Assembly: GCA_038025085.1 (NCBI GenBank)
Contig: CM076147.1
Location: 3,105,001 to 3,169,000, forward strand
Direction of reading: 5' to 3'
DNA length: 64,000 bases
From: Tetragonia tetragonoides
Taxonomy: Eukaryota > Streptophyta > Magnoliopsida > Caryophyllales > Aizoaceae
Each line of letters starts with the position of its first letter. Position 1 is the first letter of the stretch. The notes below the pieces were generated by a model. The model made no database searches. It was not told the origin of the DNA and saw only the letters and a program-made list of their open reading frames with translations. Shown one piece after another: positions 21,731 through 33,660 of this stretch. Position numbers and translations under genes: made by a program.

Positions 21731-22596
21731 CAAGGATCACCTTCTGGTGGTGCTTGTATTGATTTGTGTAATTTTCATCTGCTTCACAGTACTTGCACGG
21801 TGGCACCTTCGGAAGGGATTCCCGTATTTTGGGAGGAGTCGAGGAGTGGGCCTTCTTGAATGAGCATACCCATATTTAACCATTTTGTTTTTAGATCTCA
21901 TCTTGTTGGAACCATGCCTCTCCTTGGGCAAAAATGATATTGCATTTCTTGGGTCTATTTTCTTCCACGAGTGCGATCTTTTCTTTCATATATGTATCGC
22001 CTTGTGGTCGTATTTATAGAGATATATACGAGGTAGGGTTGCACGAGTAGAAAGTAGGTCACAGACTCTTAATCCCAAAGAAAATAAGTTGGCTTCAACT
22101 AGAATGTGAAAGCCGTTAGCGGTTGTACGTCTCACAACCGTTAACGGTCGCAGCGGTAACCGTGCTAGCAGATGCCAATTGGCAGCCAACCTTGGTTGCT
22201 GTAAAAGATAACTTTTATCTTTTATCTTTTATAAAGTCAGCTAGATGATGACATGGTGAATCTGGACGGTATTGAGGTTGTATTTTTCATAGATGAAAGT
22301 ACGACTTTACCCTTGATAGAGTGAAAAGACGATTTTACCTTTGGTGAAGTGAAAAAGGACGGATTTACCCTCAGTTATGACATTTTGTCACTGGGAGTCG
22401 GAATGGGGGTCAGGAGGTATATTTGAAAAGCACTTGAGTGAGGCTGGTGAATGGAATGAAAATGGAGGGGTTGTTTGGAAGAATTGAGGGCTTATTTACC
22501 TATCAAAGCATAATAGTGAACATGTACATCTAAAGTTACTCATTTCATCATCGGGCTTTTGAGGGAAAAACTCACGACTCTTTTTAGGCGTCTACA
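21731..22596 (-). repeat. Tat/Ogre-like LTR, minus strand, truncated
   Basis: On the minus strand the sequence starts TGTAGACGCCTAAAAAGAGT and parallels the plus-strand LTR at 20223: AAAGCCCGATGATGAAATGA, a CCCATTCCGACTCCxxG segment, a run of sentences like AAATCCGTC/AAAATCGTCTTTT, then a GC-rich CGTTAACGG/CCGCTAACGG block (22105-22165) and a TATA box (CTATAAATAC, about 22010-22019). It is therefore the same family in opposite orientation, with its 3' part lost. Confidence 0.65.
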
Positions 22597-22660
22597 ACAA
22601 CAAATCTCCTATTGTTAGGTCACCGGGTTATTCAAAAGTCGTGTTTTCTGTAGTTGTTCC

Positions 22661-23071
22661 ATGTTACAACTTCTCCCCCCCCCCCCCCCGGACCAAAGGT
22701 TCAAAGCCGAGAATTCTTACCAATGTTCTGAGGACTTGGATTTGTCTAAAGAGGAGACAAGCTCTGTTCTAGTTTGTGTTTCTCGTCCTAATTTAGATAT
22801 TAAATATTGGAGTGCTCCTGAGTTAGGAAGGGTTGGGAGTCTTATCGGGAGACCTCTTATGGTAGATATAATACTAAATTCAAGAGGGGAGTTAATTATG
22901 CCCTTTTGTTTATTGAGATTGAAGTGGACCCTAAAATGGCAAAAAAAGGTTGTTTTCAGGTTTGAGTGTGGTATTGTTCTTGAGCAAGAGGTGAAGTATG
23001 ATTGGAAGCCAATTATTTGTTTATTCTGCAGCAATCTGGCCATGAGCAGAAAGTTTGTAGGAAGAAGATAA
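22661..23071 (+). pseudogene. L1-like LINE ORF1 fragment (DUF4283/zinc-knuckle type)
   Basis: The frame reads VLVCVSRPNLDIKYWSAPEL, then GRVGSLIGRPLMVD, then VKYDWKPIICLFCSN. This is the wV-x-lPxLPxxYW...IGxPLxxD...VeYeWkPxxCxxC pattern of the nucleic-acid-binding ORF1 protein of plant LINEs. The zinc knuckle is split by a frameshift: the expected GHEQKVCRKK is found one frame over at about 23038-23067. A C-homopolymer (22676-22690) lies at its start. ORF1 proteins bind LINE RNA during retrotransposition. Confidence 0.65.
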
Positions 23072-23599
23072 GAAAATATGCGGCCCTAAACAAAATGCTA
23101 CAACACCTAGTGTAACTACTGTTTCTAATGGAATTGAGATCCCAGCTCAGATTGTGAAGCCTGCTGGAAACTCCTCTATACCTAATTTTTAGGCTGGCAC
23201 GCAGTAATAGCATGCACTAAATCATGCAGCTAAGAAGAAGACATTGTATGGCATATTCAAAACTCGTTCTATGTTTTGGAGTAGCCTCTGCACATGGAGC
23301 TTGAGCATGGTACAACTCAAACACACATAGGTCCTCCAGTTCCTCCCGAGGGACATATATAGAGTTCTCGCTTAGAATGTTTGGGGCCTTAATGGGCCTA
23401 ATAAGCAAAATGAGGTAACACTCTTTTGTAGAAATGAAATGTGGGTCTTGTTGGTTTACTTGAGACCAAAACAAAAGCTCTAAATTTGAAAAAATGCAGT
23501 ACGAGTGTGTTGAATGGTTTGAAATCTTTCATGAATCATGCTTAACACCCGGGATATAGGATTTGCGTTTCATGGAAGACTAATGTCGTCAATGTTGAT

Positions 23600-24410
23600 T
23601 TTTTTTGCTTTAACTGTCAAATGGTTGTTTGTCTTTTAGATTCAGTTGTTAATCGGAGATCTTTTGTTACTTCTTTCATTTATGGTTTGAATGAGAAGGA
23701 GGAGATGAGAAATTTGTGGAATGATCTTTGCTCTATGGCTTTGAATATGGTGGATCCTTGGGTTTTGCTAGGTGATTTTAATAATGTGCTCTTGGCTCAT
23801 AAGAGAACTAGTGGTCGACTTGTTCATATACCTCAGACACAAGAGTTTCAGGCTTGCATTGATTCCAATTGCTTGGTGGAGCTTGTGTGAATTGGATGTG
23901 TGGTGTAATAAGCATGAAATTGGCGAGAGGATTTACAATAAAATAGACAGGATGTTTGGGAATGGTAAATGGTTGATGGATTTTGCAGACTATGCAGTTA
24001 CCTTCCTCTCTGAGGGTATTTCTGATCATAGTCTTGCATTTGTTCACCTTGAGAGCAATGTGTGCACAGAAGTCTTCCTCTCTTCAGATATTGCAATATG
24101 AGGGGTAAAAATACTAATTTTCGTAGTACAGGTTGCTAGACAAGCTATGTTGACTGCCCAGGTTGCACCTAACCATCAACCATATGATGTGCAACTTCAA
24201 TTGCTTGAGAATAAAGCAAGAAGACAATTCTTGAATGTTAGTTGTGACTACCTAAGTTTATCTGTTGAGGCAGAAGAAGAAAATGAAGTAGATACGGTTT
24301 GGAAACAAGAATACCAATTTCTTTCACTCCCAAACTTGCAGACTAATAAAGGCCTCACGGGGCTAGTAAGAAAATTAACTAATCTTGCACAGAACTTCAC
24401 TTACCTATGA
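23600..24410 (+). pseudogene. L1-like LINE endonuclease fragment
   Basis: Pieces in two frames give VTSFIYGLNEKEEMRNLWND, then PWVLLGDFNNVLLAHKRTSG, then WCNKHEIGERIYNKIDRMFG and FLSEGISDHS. GDFN, R(I/V)xxKIDR and SDH are the conserved blocks of the APE-type endonuclease that nicks target DNA in L1-like LINEs. The linker following the endonuclease continues to 24410 (LENKARRQFLN and similar), and no reverse-transcriptase motif appears. The fragment follows the ORF1 remnant in the order normal for a LINE but with the intervening text decayed. Confidence 0.65.
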
Positions 24411-24596
24411 AAAACACTACTACCTTGTTGAAAACGAACTCAAAAATTCTGATGAGTGGCAGTACGAACACGAAGAACTTTAACTTGTCTTATCTAATCT
24501 TTGATCGATTGAAGTTTAAGAAAACTCCAAAAGCTTACTCTGGTCCCAATCTGATGTGAATTATTTAGGGATACTCCTTATTTTGATAAAGAGGAA

Positions 24597-25103
24597 CACA
24601 AAAAGGGATATACCTCTCGAATCACTCAAGGGGTTGAGGTTTTCGTTCAAGAATCACTCAAGAATAATCTAAGCTGAATCACACAACTTAATTGGAGATA
24701 AATCAAAGATTTTTTTTCGTTAATAAATAGCTGAGCAACAAACCAGGACACACCCTTGTATATATAGGAAAAAGAAATCAGAAATTGAATCCTAATAAGA
24801 AAACGAATCCTATCCTAACTTGGAGATTCAAGCCTATTACAAGTAGGAAACCTAGTACAAATAGGAAACTAAATAATATCTTTCCTAAACGTTTATTAAT
24901 ATACTTAAGATAATTAAATCATCTTTAAACTTGACTAAAACAATTAGAACCCAATTAAATAAAAATAACTAAACCATACTTGTTTCATTAGCGCTCAAGT
25001 CACCTGATCCTTGTCTCCAAACTCATCTTCGACTATGTTCGGCTCTGAATCCACCAAAACACAAAACATGAAAGATGAAGATATTACTCCGAGTTCTCCA
25101 TAG
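24597..25103 (-). repeat. dispersed repeat, copy 1 (probable LTR, minus strand)
   Basis: About 500 bp matches 62915-63420 in the same orientation. Shared stretches include TTTTCGTTCAAGAATCACTC, AACAAAC(C/A)AGGACACACCCT and ACATGAAAGATGAA, and both end at TCCATAG or TTCATAG. On the minus strand a TATA-like CCTATATATACAAGGGTG lies inside, as in a retroelement LTR. It ends exactly where the chromovirus LTR begins (25104). Confidence 0.7.
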
Positions 25104-27602
25104 TGTGATACTCCAATATTTTCTATAATTATTATATTGATTTATAAATGAATTATAAATAGTTTTGGAGATTAAATCGCATGTTCTTTCAAAGATTAGA
25201 TTTATTCAATTAAAGCCATAATAATATTAACTACTATTATAGGACTTTTATAAATTATATTTATCAAATTGGGGGAGTTTAATTAAAATGTTTTATACAT
25301 GAATAAGAATTATTCATATAGTTTTAATTAGTTTTAAATATTTTTAATTAGCTATTTAAATCAGAAAATTATCAAATAAATTCCTAAACCTACTAGTATT
25401 TGACTTAGGTTGACTGAGGCCTATATAAAGAAAAAGAGGAGGCACTTAATCAGTTTTCACTTTTCACAACTGATCAAACCCTCACTTACATTATCTCTCC
25501 TCATTTCTCACACTCACGTACTCTCTCTCTTTCTCTCTTTCCTCACCCGAGTTCTTTCTCTCTCTCCCCACCGGCTCTCCTCCCTCTTCTCAGCGAAAAC
25601 CACAGTCGGCCTTCTCTCTCTCTCGCCGGTAATCTCTTCTCTCTTCTTCTCTTTCTCTTTCATTCTCTCTTTCTCTCTCTTGATCGCAACTCTCTCTCTC
25701 CTCACCGCTGGAGCTCCGGCGACCACCACCACCGGCGATGATGGTCAGTGGGTGGTGGTGATGGTGATGGGTTGGTTTATGGGTCCCATGCATGGGTACG
25801 CGTGATCTAGACCTAGTTTTGAAGTTAGGATTTCGTTTTTGTATTTTCGTAATTATTATTTCGAATTTCAGTATTTTTCGATTTAATGTTTTTTTTTCTG
25901 CAATCATTTGGAATTGGAATTCGGATTTTCAAAAACCTAGATTGGTTGAAATAAATCAAGGAGTTTATCAAAATTATCAGATTAATATTTTGATGCTGCT
26001 TGGATTTTCGTACTGAATTAATACTGATTCGGTAATTTTTTTTAATTAGGATCTAACGAGCAAGCGTGATAATTTTCGGTTGTTGGAGCGTACTTTCTGT
26101 TTGGAAGTGTTTGTAGTGGTAAGCGCTCATGCCTACATTCTTCGAAAGCCCCATCAAAACTATTTTAATGTGTTATGTGCTAATTGAGAATTTGTTTTGA
26201 ATTTAATATGCGAAGCTTGATTAAATTATATCGTCGTTATTATGAAGTTATTAAGCATGATTCACTGCTGTAAATATTGTTAATAACTAACATGTCAATT
26301 TTATCATGTTTTGACATTTAATTAGTTCATATGATGATTATTGGACAATTGTTGAATGGTGAATTATTAGTATTATTATGCTATTAAACATTTGCTAATT
26401 GGTATGAGTATTATTGAGTGTTATTAAGCACCTATATATTATCGTTGGATGTATTTGGATGAATGTGATTTTTGGATATCATATTACCCTGCCGAAGTGC
26501 TGCCGAAATTGTGCTAGACATGCAATGTCATCTTTATTGAATTATCGTTATTGAATTAAAGAATGTTTAATTTTCCTCGTATTCAATTATCGTTGTCGTC
26601 GTTATTTACTATTCATTGTCAAGAGCATGGAATGAATTAGTAAATCGTGGTCTCGTAGTACCACTATGTCAACCAATGCAAATTATGTAAATTGAATTAA
26701 ATGAGAGTAAGACTCCTCAGGGATACCTATGAGTAGTCGAGCAATCGGGATTACGCCTAATGGTGTAGTTCAAGGGATGCATGATTCCCAAGTTACTTAT
26801 AGACACGTAATAGTGTGGCTGGGAAGGGTCATTCCCCATTTATTAAGTCCTCTAGACTCGTTTATTATACTAGAGGTCGTGTGCACACTAGAGTCATTAA
26901 GTCCATGTCGTAATTGTATGTTCGATGAACAGTATGGGTAATCGCTGTTCTATTCTCTCTCTTACATCTCTCTAATCAAGACAGATTGTCTATGTCGTAT
27001 TTTTTATGATCACTATACAAGAATTGCATATAAAAGGATGTTGTTATGCGAATGCTTGATTATATGCTCATGTGCGTATGCAAACGAATTTCAATGATTC
27101 TTCTAAAACCTCAGGTAAGGTTTCCAAAATGTTTTTACTGGGTACGGATGACGTTTATTCAGTTTATCTGATTTTTGTTTCTCTTTTCATTCTTTTCTTT
27201 TCTTCTGTATTTTGTTTTCGTCACGGAAACGAAAGTGCGGGTTTAGTCGAGTGAGGACGTACAGCTTGGAGGATAGAGTTGGCGTCGGTTTTTAGAACTC
27301 TCTTTAGTTCAGTTTAGATCGTTGGGATTTTATTGGATTTAGCCCTTGAAAGCAAGTTGTAATAAATTGGTTTAATGTTTTTAGCTCATTCTTTAGACAA
27401 CTCTGATATTAACTGTTTTAGATTGTTTTAGTTTCCTTAGTAAGCTCCTTTGATGCCTAGACTTTCTTTCTGCTTAGCATTTACTCCTTCGTGATAAATG
27501 ATGCAATAGCATCCCCTTGGTTTGTGACGGTTTGGTCGTGTCGAGTCGTGCACAACGACGTCGATAGTTCCCAGGAAAACGTTGTAAATTCGAGGTGGTA
27601 CA
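25104..27602 (+). repeat. chromovirus LTR, plus strand, full length (about 2.5 kb)
   Basis: The LTR starts TGTGATACTCCAATATTTTC and ends GAGGTGGTACA, followed two bases later by an initiator-Met primer site. It has a TATA box (TATATAAA, 25422-25429), then a TC-rich leader with CTCTCTCTC runs and a GC-rich CCGGCGACCACCACCACCGG segment. The same family recurs at 34260 (plus), 35631, 38746 and 48212 (minus). As it precedes a primer-binding site, this copy is a 5' LTR. Confidence 0.85.
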
Positions 27603-27604
27603 AA

Positions 27605-27617
27605 TGGTATTAGAGCC
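27605..27617 (+). promoter_or_regulatory. primer-binding site (initiator-Met tRNA)
   Basis: TGGTATTAGAGCC follows the LTR end by two bases. The minus-strand relative at 47661-47672 keeps the canonical TGGTATCAGAG. Confidence 0.8.
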
Positions 27618-27795
27618 CTAGGTTTAAAATGGTTGCTTAGGATTAAATAATGAACTAATAAATATTAGTTTCAGTTTGGGGATATTAAAAGTTAAGTAAA
27701 GTCGTTGAGCGTAGTAGTCCTAGAAGTTAGGAATTATTTGAAATCACTTTGCTTGTGATTTATAAAGTTCTTATTGTTTGATTGCCTACCTGTAG

Positions 27796-28299
27796 ATGGT
27801 AAGGACAAGAGTAACTACGAGGAAGTCGACTGCACACCAAAGGGCACGCGCCCTAGATCATCGTGCACAACCCGCGGAGTATATAGCTTCATCAGACAAT
27901 GAGTCGACAAGAAACAACGTGAACGTGCGCCACGAGGCCGCACAAGACCGAGCCGCGCACGAAGACGTCGCACGCGACGGGGCCGCACGCGTCGTGCAAG
28001 CCACGCCTGTCGCGCCCCCACCTGCTGTACACGCCGCGCGTGTTGATCACAAGGAGGAAGATGAGGATCCCTCCGAGTCTGAGCCTGAGTATACCCCAGC
28101 TGACGAGCATAATGATATGCCGGATTTGGAAGATATTGGTGCCGAGAGCGACAACCACATTGCACCTACTGCTGTTGCACCTATCCCTGCTGCAAATTGG
28201 TCTCCTCCTGTGGAGCCATTCTTTGTATGTACATACTATGGGGCCAGATTCTCGGGTATTCCTGGATTAGGACCTGGGAATCGTCACGCTACATGTTAG
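27796..28299 (+). pseudogene. extra ORF of the chromovirus, N-terminal part, unknown family
   Basis: The 167-codon frame starts MVRTRVTTRKSTAHQRARAL and becomes acidic (DHKEEDEDPSESEPEYTPAD), then reads MPDLEDIGAESDN and PPVEPFF. The same order (basic start, acidic middle with ESEPE, MPDLENI, PVEPFF) occurs in the minus-strand ORF at 47479-46491, which also lies between primer site and gag. After PVEPFF the two diverge, so this copy is truncated or recombined at about 28230. No known domain is recognised. It could be an extra ORF used by the element in its own replication or targeting, but that is conjecture. Confidence 0.55.
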
Positions 28300-28356
28300 A
28301 GGCACGTCCCACGGAAATCAACCGATTGAAGAGGTTAATTATCAAGGAATAATCTT

Positions 28357-28460
28357 AAGGTTCGAAGTCGTCACCTTGTTATGGCCCGAACAAGGACGGG
28401 TTTTTACAAAAGAAGAGTCACCACCTTGTTATGACACAAACAAGGAAGAGTTTTTACTAA
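28357..28460 (+). repeat. short tandem duplication at the left edge of a Tat-like LTR
   Basis: GTCACCTTGTTATGGCCCGA at about 28366 and GTCACCACCTTGTTATGACA at 28408 head two copies of a roughly 45-bp unit containing AACAAGGA(C/A)G(G/A)GTTTTTAC. The second includes GAGTCACCACC, a possible decayed primer-binding site on the minus strand. Confidence 0.45.
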
Positions 28461-31400
28461 AGGAAGGATTTTATAAACCATTTTATAGAAAACCATTTGA
28501 GAAACCCAAAACTTGACTCCATTGCGATAAGGCACGAAAATTCTTTGACTGGTCTGCGAATACAAAGAACTTGGTCCGGGGTCTAGGTTAGATGGTGTGG
28601 ACGTCCTCGGACCCGTCTCCTCCTCCGTATTAAGTACGGGCTTGTTACTAATACGTTGTATCCCATATGAAAGCTTTGAGTTGAATTATATAATGCCTTG
28701 AATGAAACAAAAAAGAAAAAGCATATCTATTTACACATTGTCACATAGCACACAAAAAAATCGGTTTTGAACCGGTATATTCGTTTATGCACGGAGGGTT
28801 TGGATATTGAAATACTGCACTACGTATCATTCATCGTAGGTCTTGAATCTACTCCTGGATCAAAACCCTTACGTAGTTCTGACCGGGGGATCCGGTCAGT
28901 AAGACTCCTTGGGTGCCACTAAGGCGGGTATGGATGTTCTTTCCTGTAAAGAGGGATATAATTGAGAAACTTATGGGATGACTCGCAACTTAGAGTCGAA
29001 TTGATCCGAGGAATCCCCTACTCTCATCGAAGAAGTAGGAAAAGGCTCAAATAGGATGATTAGCCTGCTCATTCGAGCCGTTCAACCCAACAACATTTGG
29101 TAATATACGGGGATCAACCAAATTCTTAGCTTTGAGTATAAAGATTAGACTTCTCAAAAACATTCGTTCTTTACTGGGGAATAACATTCATTGGGGGTGA
29201 GTAAATTGATGATTTGTGTAGTTGGTGGGTATGTATTGGTGGATAATGGCCAAATAAGAGGGGACGATCAATAATTAGCTTCTATTCGATCATAGATATT
29301 CCACTGGGGAAAATGGTTGTTAGTGGGGAAATGTGGATTCCACTGGGGAATGTGATATGGTTTGAAAGTGGTTCGATAGAATGGTAGGTAGAACACCCAT
29401 GATCGCGTATAAGCAAATTTCTTTTTCTAACCTTGAATTTGGCCTCATGCCGGCCGGGTTGTGTACATAAACGAATACACTGATTTTAAAAAACGTTTTA
29501 ACATAATATATAATACACAAGTGAGAGAAGTTCTTTTTATTTTATTTTCCGAGTTGAATTATTAGGTGGAAGCATATGAATGAAAATGTACAAAATGCAA
29601 CTAAAGAGGCCTCAGAATAAACAAATTACAAATCGAGTATTTACAATAAAAATACAAAAAATGTCTAAAAATCCTAAAAATGAGAAAAAGACTTGATCTT
29701 CATGTACATGGCGCCTCCGAGGCTCGGTCTTGATCTTGGTTATTTACAAGAGCGGTTTGAAAGAACCGACAAGGGATTAGTCGAAACGCTACTTATTAAC
29801 TTCAAATTTATTTTTATAATTAGTGGGACACACTAATAGAATAAACTTGAGAGTTTTGTATTTTTGTGAGTTTGTTTGATAATTAAAGGAAAATCGTTTG
29901 TAGAATCGAACAAAACCGTTTTTATAATAATCTGGATACAACTTTTAAAATTCATATCTCAGTCATAAATCAACCAAATTGAGTGCTTCAAAAGCCTAAA
30001 ATGGTTGATTTTACTTCGTGTTTCCACTGTAAAAATATCAAGTCAAGAAAGTTGACGATCGGTGAGTTATTTACGATTTACGAGCTTCTGGAAGTCTTTG
30101 GACAGACCATTGATTTTTGATTTATTGGAAATTATTTACAAGTGATCTAGGTCTAATATTTACAGGAGTAAGACTAGACTTGAAGGTGGGTATGTCCACA
30201 AAATTTCATGAAGTTTAGTCAAATCTAAATCATTTAACAAAAATAAACAAAAGAACTATATAAAAGCCCTAATGTTCTAAGTTAACTAAATGTCTTTCAC
30301 TTTGACAGAACCAAGTTCGGTTTAATCAATTCATTAAAAATAAAAAACCACATAGGAATGGAGTGATTCGAAAGCCTAATTTTGTTCTTAATGAGTCTAT
30401 TATCCAAATCAAAGTTCATCTTTCATTGAAGAGGTGCTAGACACCGCAGACTTTTAAGTTAAGTGAACATTATCATTTCTAGACCTATACTCGGATGGTT
30501 AATTTTAGAATTAAATCTACTTCGTTAAAGTTGAATCATTCTTTACAGATTGAAGTAGGCAGAGTAAGGTCTTGCTACAAAATTATCAAGAAAAACACAC
30601 TATCTTAAGTGGTTAAACTGAGCCATTTATTTACAAGGTCAAAATCTGAGAAAATCTTCAAAGGGACAACACTACTTTGTCTTTTGAAAATTCATTTGGT
30701 ATGAAAACTGGACGAAATAGGTGTCTGTAAAAATCTAGGGAAGTCCTATTCAAAATACTCAGAAATAGATCAAGCTCAAAACTTAACCATTTATTAGTTA
30801 TTTACAGATCTATGGACGTTGGTCGTTTTTAGACACAGAAACTTCAAAATTAACTTATGGACGATTTATCGGTTAGATCTGGATGACTTTTATCTCCTTA
30901 GAAAGCCCTTTGGACAAGGTTTCATATCACACTAATTTCATCAAATTTCAACTGTTGAATCTTCCTAGATCTACAAATGAATTGTATCCTAAAAACTGTC
31001 ACCAATCCGAATCATCACAACTTTGTACAAATAATAAATCCGAGGCCTCTATATGCAAAATGACCTCTTTTATTCAATTTCAAGTATATATAAAAAATAA
31101 AAAATGGTGATGAGAAAGAGATAAACATTCATTGATGCCACAAACAACTTTCTTCTTCACCGCAAAAAATCACTCTCGATAAGATGGATCTAAGTCTCCC
31201 ATGGAGACGGGTTCGCGTGGCCACTTGAACCCTTACCTATGAATTTTGGCCGCTCCAAAAATAGGGTTATTAGTGCCCACACCTATAAAGAGTCCAACCT
31301 ATGAAAATGAGATTATTAAGGGGGATAGTGTTTAATAGCAATTTATATACAAAATGAAATATTTAGGGAAAACACTTAGAAAAGAAAAATACTTGAAAGA

Positions 31401-32413
31401 GAGAAATAAAAGATTACTCTTGGGTAGATCTATAAATCTCAATCATCAAAATTAAGTTAGTTAGTACAAACGCCCTTTAGTTTGCACTAACTAAATAAAA
31501 AAAAAAAGAAGTTTTAGAAGTTAAGAGAAGTTTTTAGAAAAGCATCAAAAATTAAAGTAAGTTAAAAAGATAATAGGAAAACTAGAGAGAGACTGAGATT
31601 TTAAGAAATAGAGATGAGAAAGAGGCAAAGGGCCCTCAAAATTGCTTTTTAAGGGGTATTTATAAGGGGGGAAAGATAGGGGAGAACTAGGGTTAGGAAA
31701 AATGGAGGGTGAGATGTGATGGTAGGTGGATGGTGAGATGAGGGTTGAGAGAATGTGGATGGGAGGGTGACAAATGTCAAATTTGTGGTGAATGAAGAAG
31801 ATGGGAGGAATCTTGTGAGGTGGAAGTGAGTAGGAAAGAGAAAGGATGAGTGAAGGTGGAATATGAAATAGAAAAAGGAAAAACAAAATTAAATAAAAAA
31901 AGAAAATAAAGGAATAAAAAACGTCGGGGGGGGATTTCTTTCTTTTTTATTTTTATTTTTCTTCTCCATTTTCGGTTGTGAGTAGTGAAATTTTTTTGAT
32001 TTTTATTTTATTATTTGGGTGGGGGTTAATTTATGAAAAAGGAGAGGGTATGTTGGTAATTCTACTTATCACCATTATTTCCTTTTGTCTTTAAGTATTG
32101 GATGAAAACATAGGAATATTGTGATGTCATGCATGACATCTAGATGATGTCATGAAATGATGTCATGCATGACATCATAATTCCATTCCTTATTTATTTT
32201 TGTGTGTTTCTCTTTTATGCTCGTTTTAGGATTTTTGCTTTATTTTCTCTTTAGGCTTTGTGCTTGGCTTTCCAAATGGGTTGGGTCACATTATGGACCT
32301 TATGTGTCCTTTTAGCCCAAATGATTTATTCTAATTAGGATAATTACAGTTAATGCTAATATTAACTGTAATAATTATTTAAAAGAAATACGAGTCAAAA
32401 TTCAGCGTCTACA
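28417..32413 (-). repeat. Tat/Ogre-like LTR and adjoining sequence, minus strand
   Basis: The right edge is clear: on the minus strand GATGAGGGGCATC is followed by TGTAGACGC (32413 leftwards), a classic Tat/Ogre polypurine tract and LTR start. A TATA box (CTTATAAATACC on the minus strand, about 31656-31667) lies some 750 bp in, followed by a TC-rich leader. The left edge is uncertain; a degenerate GAGTCACCAC near 28408 could mark the end of the LTR. I see no protein-coding region in these 4 kb. Long LTRs of several kilobases are normal for Ogre-type elements. Confidence 0.5.
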
Positions 32414-32426
32414 GATGCCCCTCATC
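32414..32426 (-). promoter_or_regulatory. Tat-like polypurine tract, minus strand
   Basis: GATGAGGGGCATC on the minus strand abuts the LTR start TGTAGACGC, the usual arrangement in Tat/Ogre retrotransposons. Confidence 0.75.
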
Positions 32427-32583
32427 GGCCGAGTTTCTGAGGAATTGATGAGGTTCCAAAGAAACGAAGGTCAACAATACAAAAGACACCTAATTTTGAC
32501 TTGCAAAAATATTACTAATAACAACGACAATAATCATTGTTTAGATGGTAGTAGCATAGCCGCTAGCCATATTCTTCCGTGCA

Positions 32584-32945
32584 CCTCCGGGCATAACTTC
32601 TTTGATCTCAAAGTTTAACCGTTGTTTTTCTGGATGTTCTGGATGTTCGGGATGTTCTGGACAATCTGGGCGTTCTGGATCTTTTGGATATTCTAGATGT
32701 TCTGGACGTTCTGGATCTTCTGGATGTTCTTGGATATTCTGGATCTTTTGGACGTTCTGGACGTTCTAGATGTTCTGGATGTTCTTGATGTTCTGGACGT
32801 TCTGGATCTTCTGGATGTTCTTGGATATCTCTGGGCGTAACTTCTTTGATCTCGAAGTATAACCATAATACATCTTGGATGCTTCTGGGCGTAATTTCTT
32901 TTATTTCGAAGTATAACCGTAATTCTTCTCGATTCATCTGATGAT
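32584..32945 (-). repeat. compound tandem array: 9-12-bp GTTCTGGAT minisatellite and about 58-bp units
   Basis: From 32626 to 32830 the sequence is made of GTTCTGGA(T/C) and close variants (GATCTTCTGGAT, GATATTCTGGAT) with no other content. It is flanked by larger units reading GGGC(G/A)TAA(C/T)TTCTTT followed by AT(C/T)TC(G/A)AAGT(A/T)TAACCGT, at about 32590, 32833 and 32891. The array sits about 160 bp from the polypurine tract, on its interior side. Confidence 0.8.
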
Positions 32946-33660
32946 TCTTCCTTGAGTTCAAAGCTTCAAACGTCCTTCTTCTAACAATTCTTCCAAATCT
33001 TCGCGTGCATGCATGCACGATCATCTTCCTTTCCATTTTTCATTTCTGCACCTCCTAATTCCTCAACTCTTCATTCATCCTAAATGCTTCTCTTATGCAA
33101 AATGCTCATGATATTTCAATAAAAATTGCCCCAAGGCAAAACATTTATTTCTTTATTTTTGAAAACGCCTCTCTTTCGATTTGAAAGTTCAATTCATTAT
33201 TTTTCTTCAAAAATCAATTTTTTCAAATTTTCGGGATTATTTTTTAAATAAAACCCGGGTTCATTTTCTTCATAAAATCATTTCTCAAATTTCCGGAGTA
33301 AAACCCGAGTTCATTTTTTCAATAAAAAGACATCACTAAGCTATTAGTGAGGTTCATGTTCATCCAAGGATGACACATTAGTTCACTAATGAACTATGTT
33401 AATGGCTCTTTTGAATTTTAATCATATAATTCAAATATCTCCCAAGATAGTATGGTTTTAATGCATGGGGAATGTTCATGTTTTATTTTGGTGAAAGGTG
33501 TAAGAATGCTTATGTAAGGGGTTTAATGGCAAAATTGACAAGACCATCACCCCCTTCCTTTATAGCCATGGCCAGCCACCCCCTTGGAGCACACCACTCC
33601 ATTTTCTCTTCATCTTCTCCCTTCTTTACTTACTTCCATTCTTGCTATAAGATCATTTTC
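32946..33660. other. Tat-like interior, no gene recognised
   Basis: AT-rich text with two related stretches around AAAACCCGGGTTCATTTTCTTC (split here at 33249-33270) and AAAACCCGAGTTCATTTTTT (33301). This is probably the leader or upstream region of the following ORF. Confidence 0.4.

Noticed and set aside
25410..25907. Overlapping frames on both strands rich in Ser/Leu or Arg/Glu
   Set aside because: They are produced by the CTCTCT leader of the LTR at 25104 and have no independent support.
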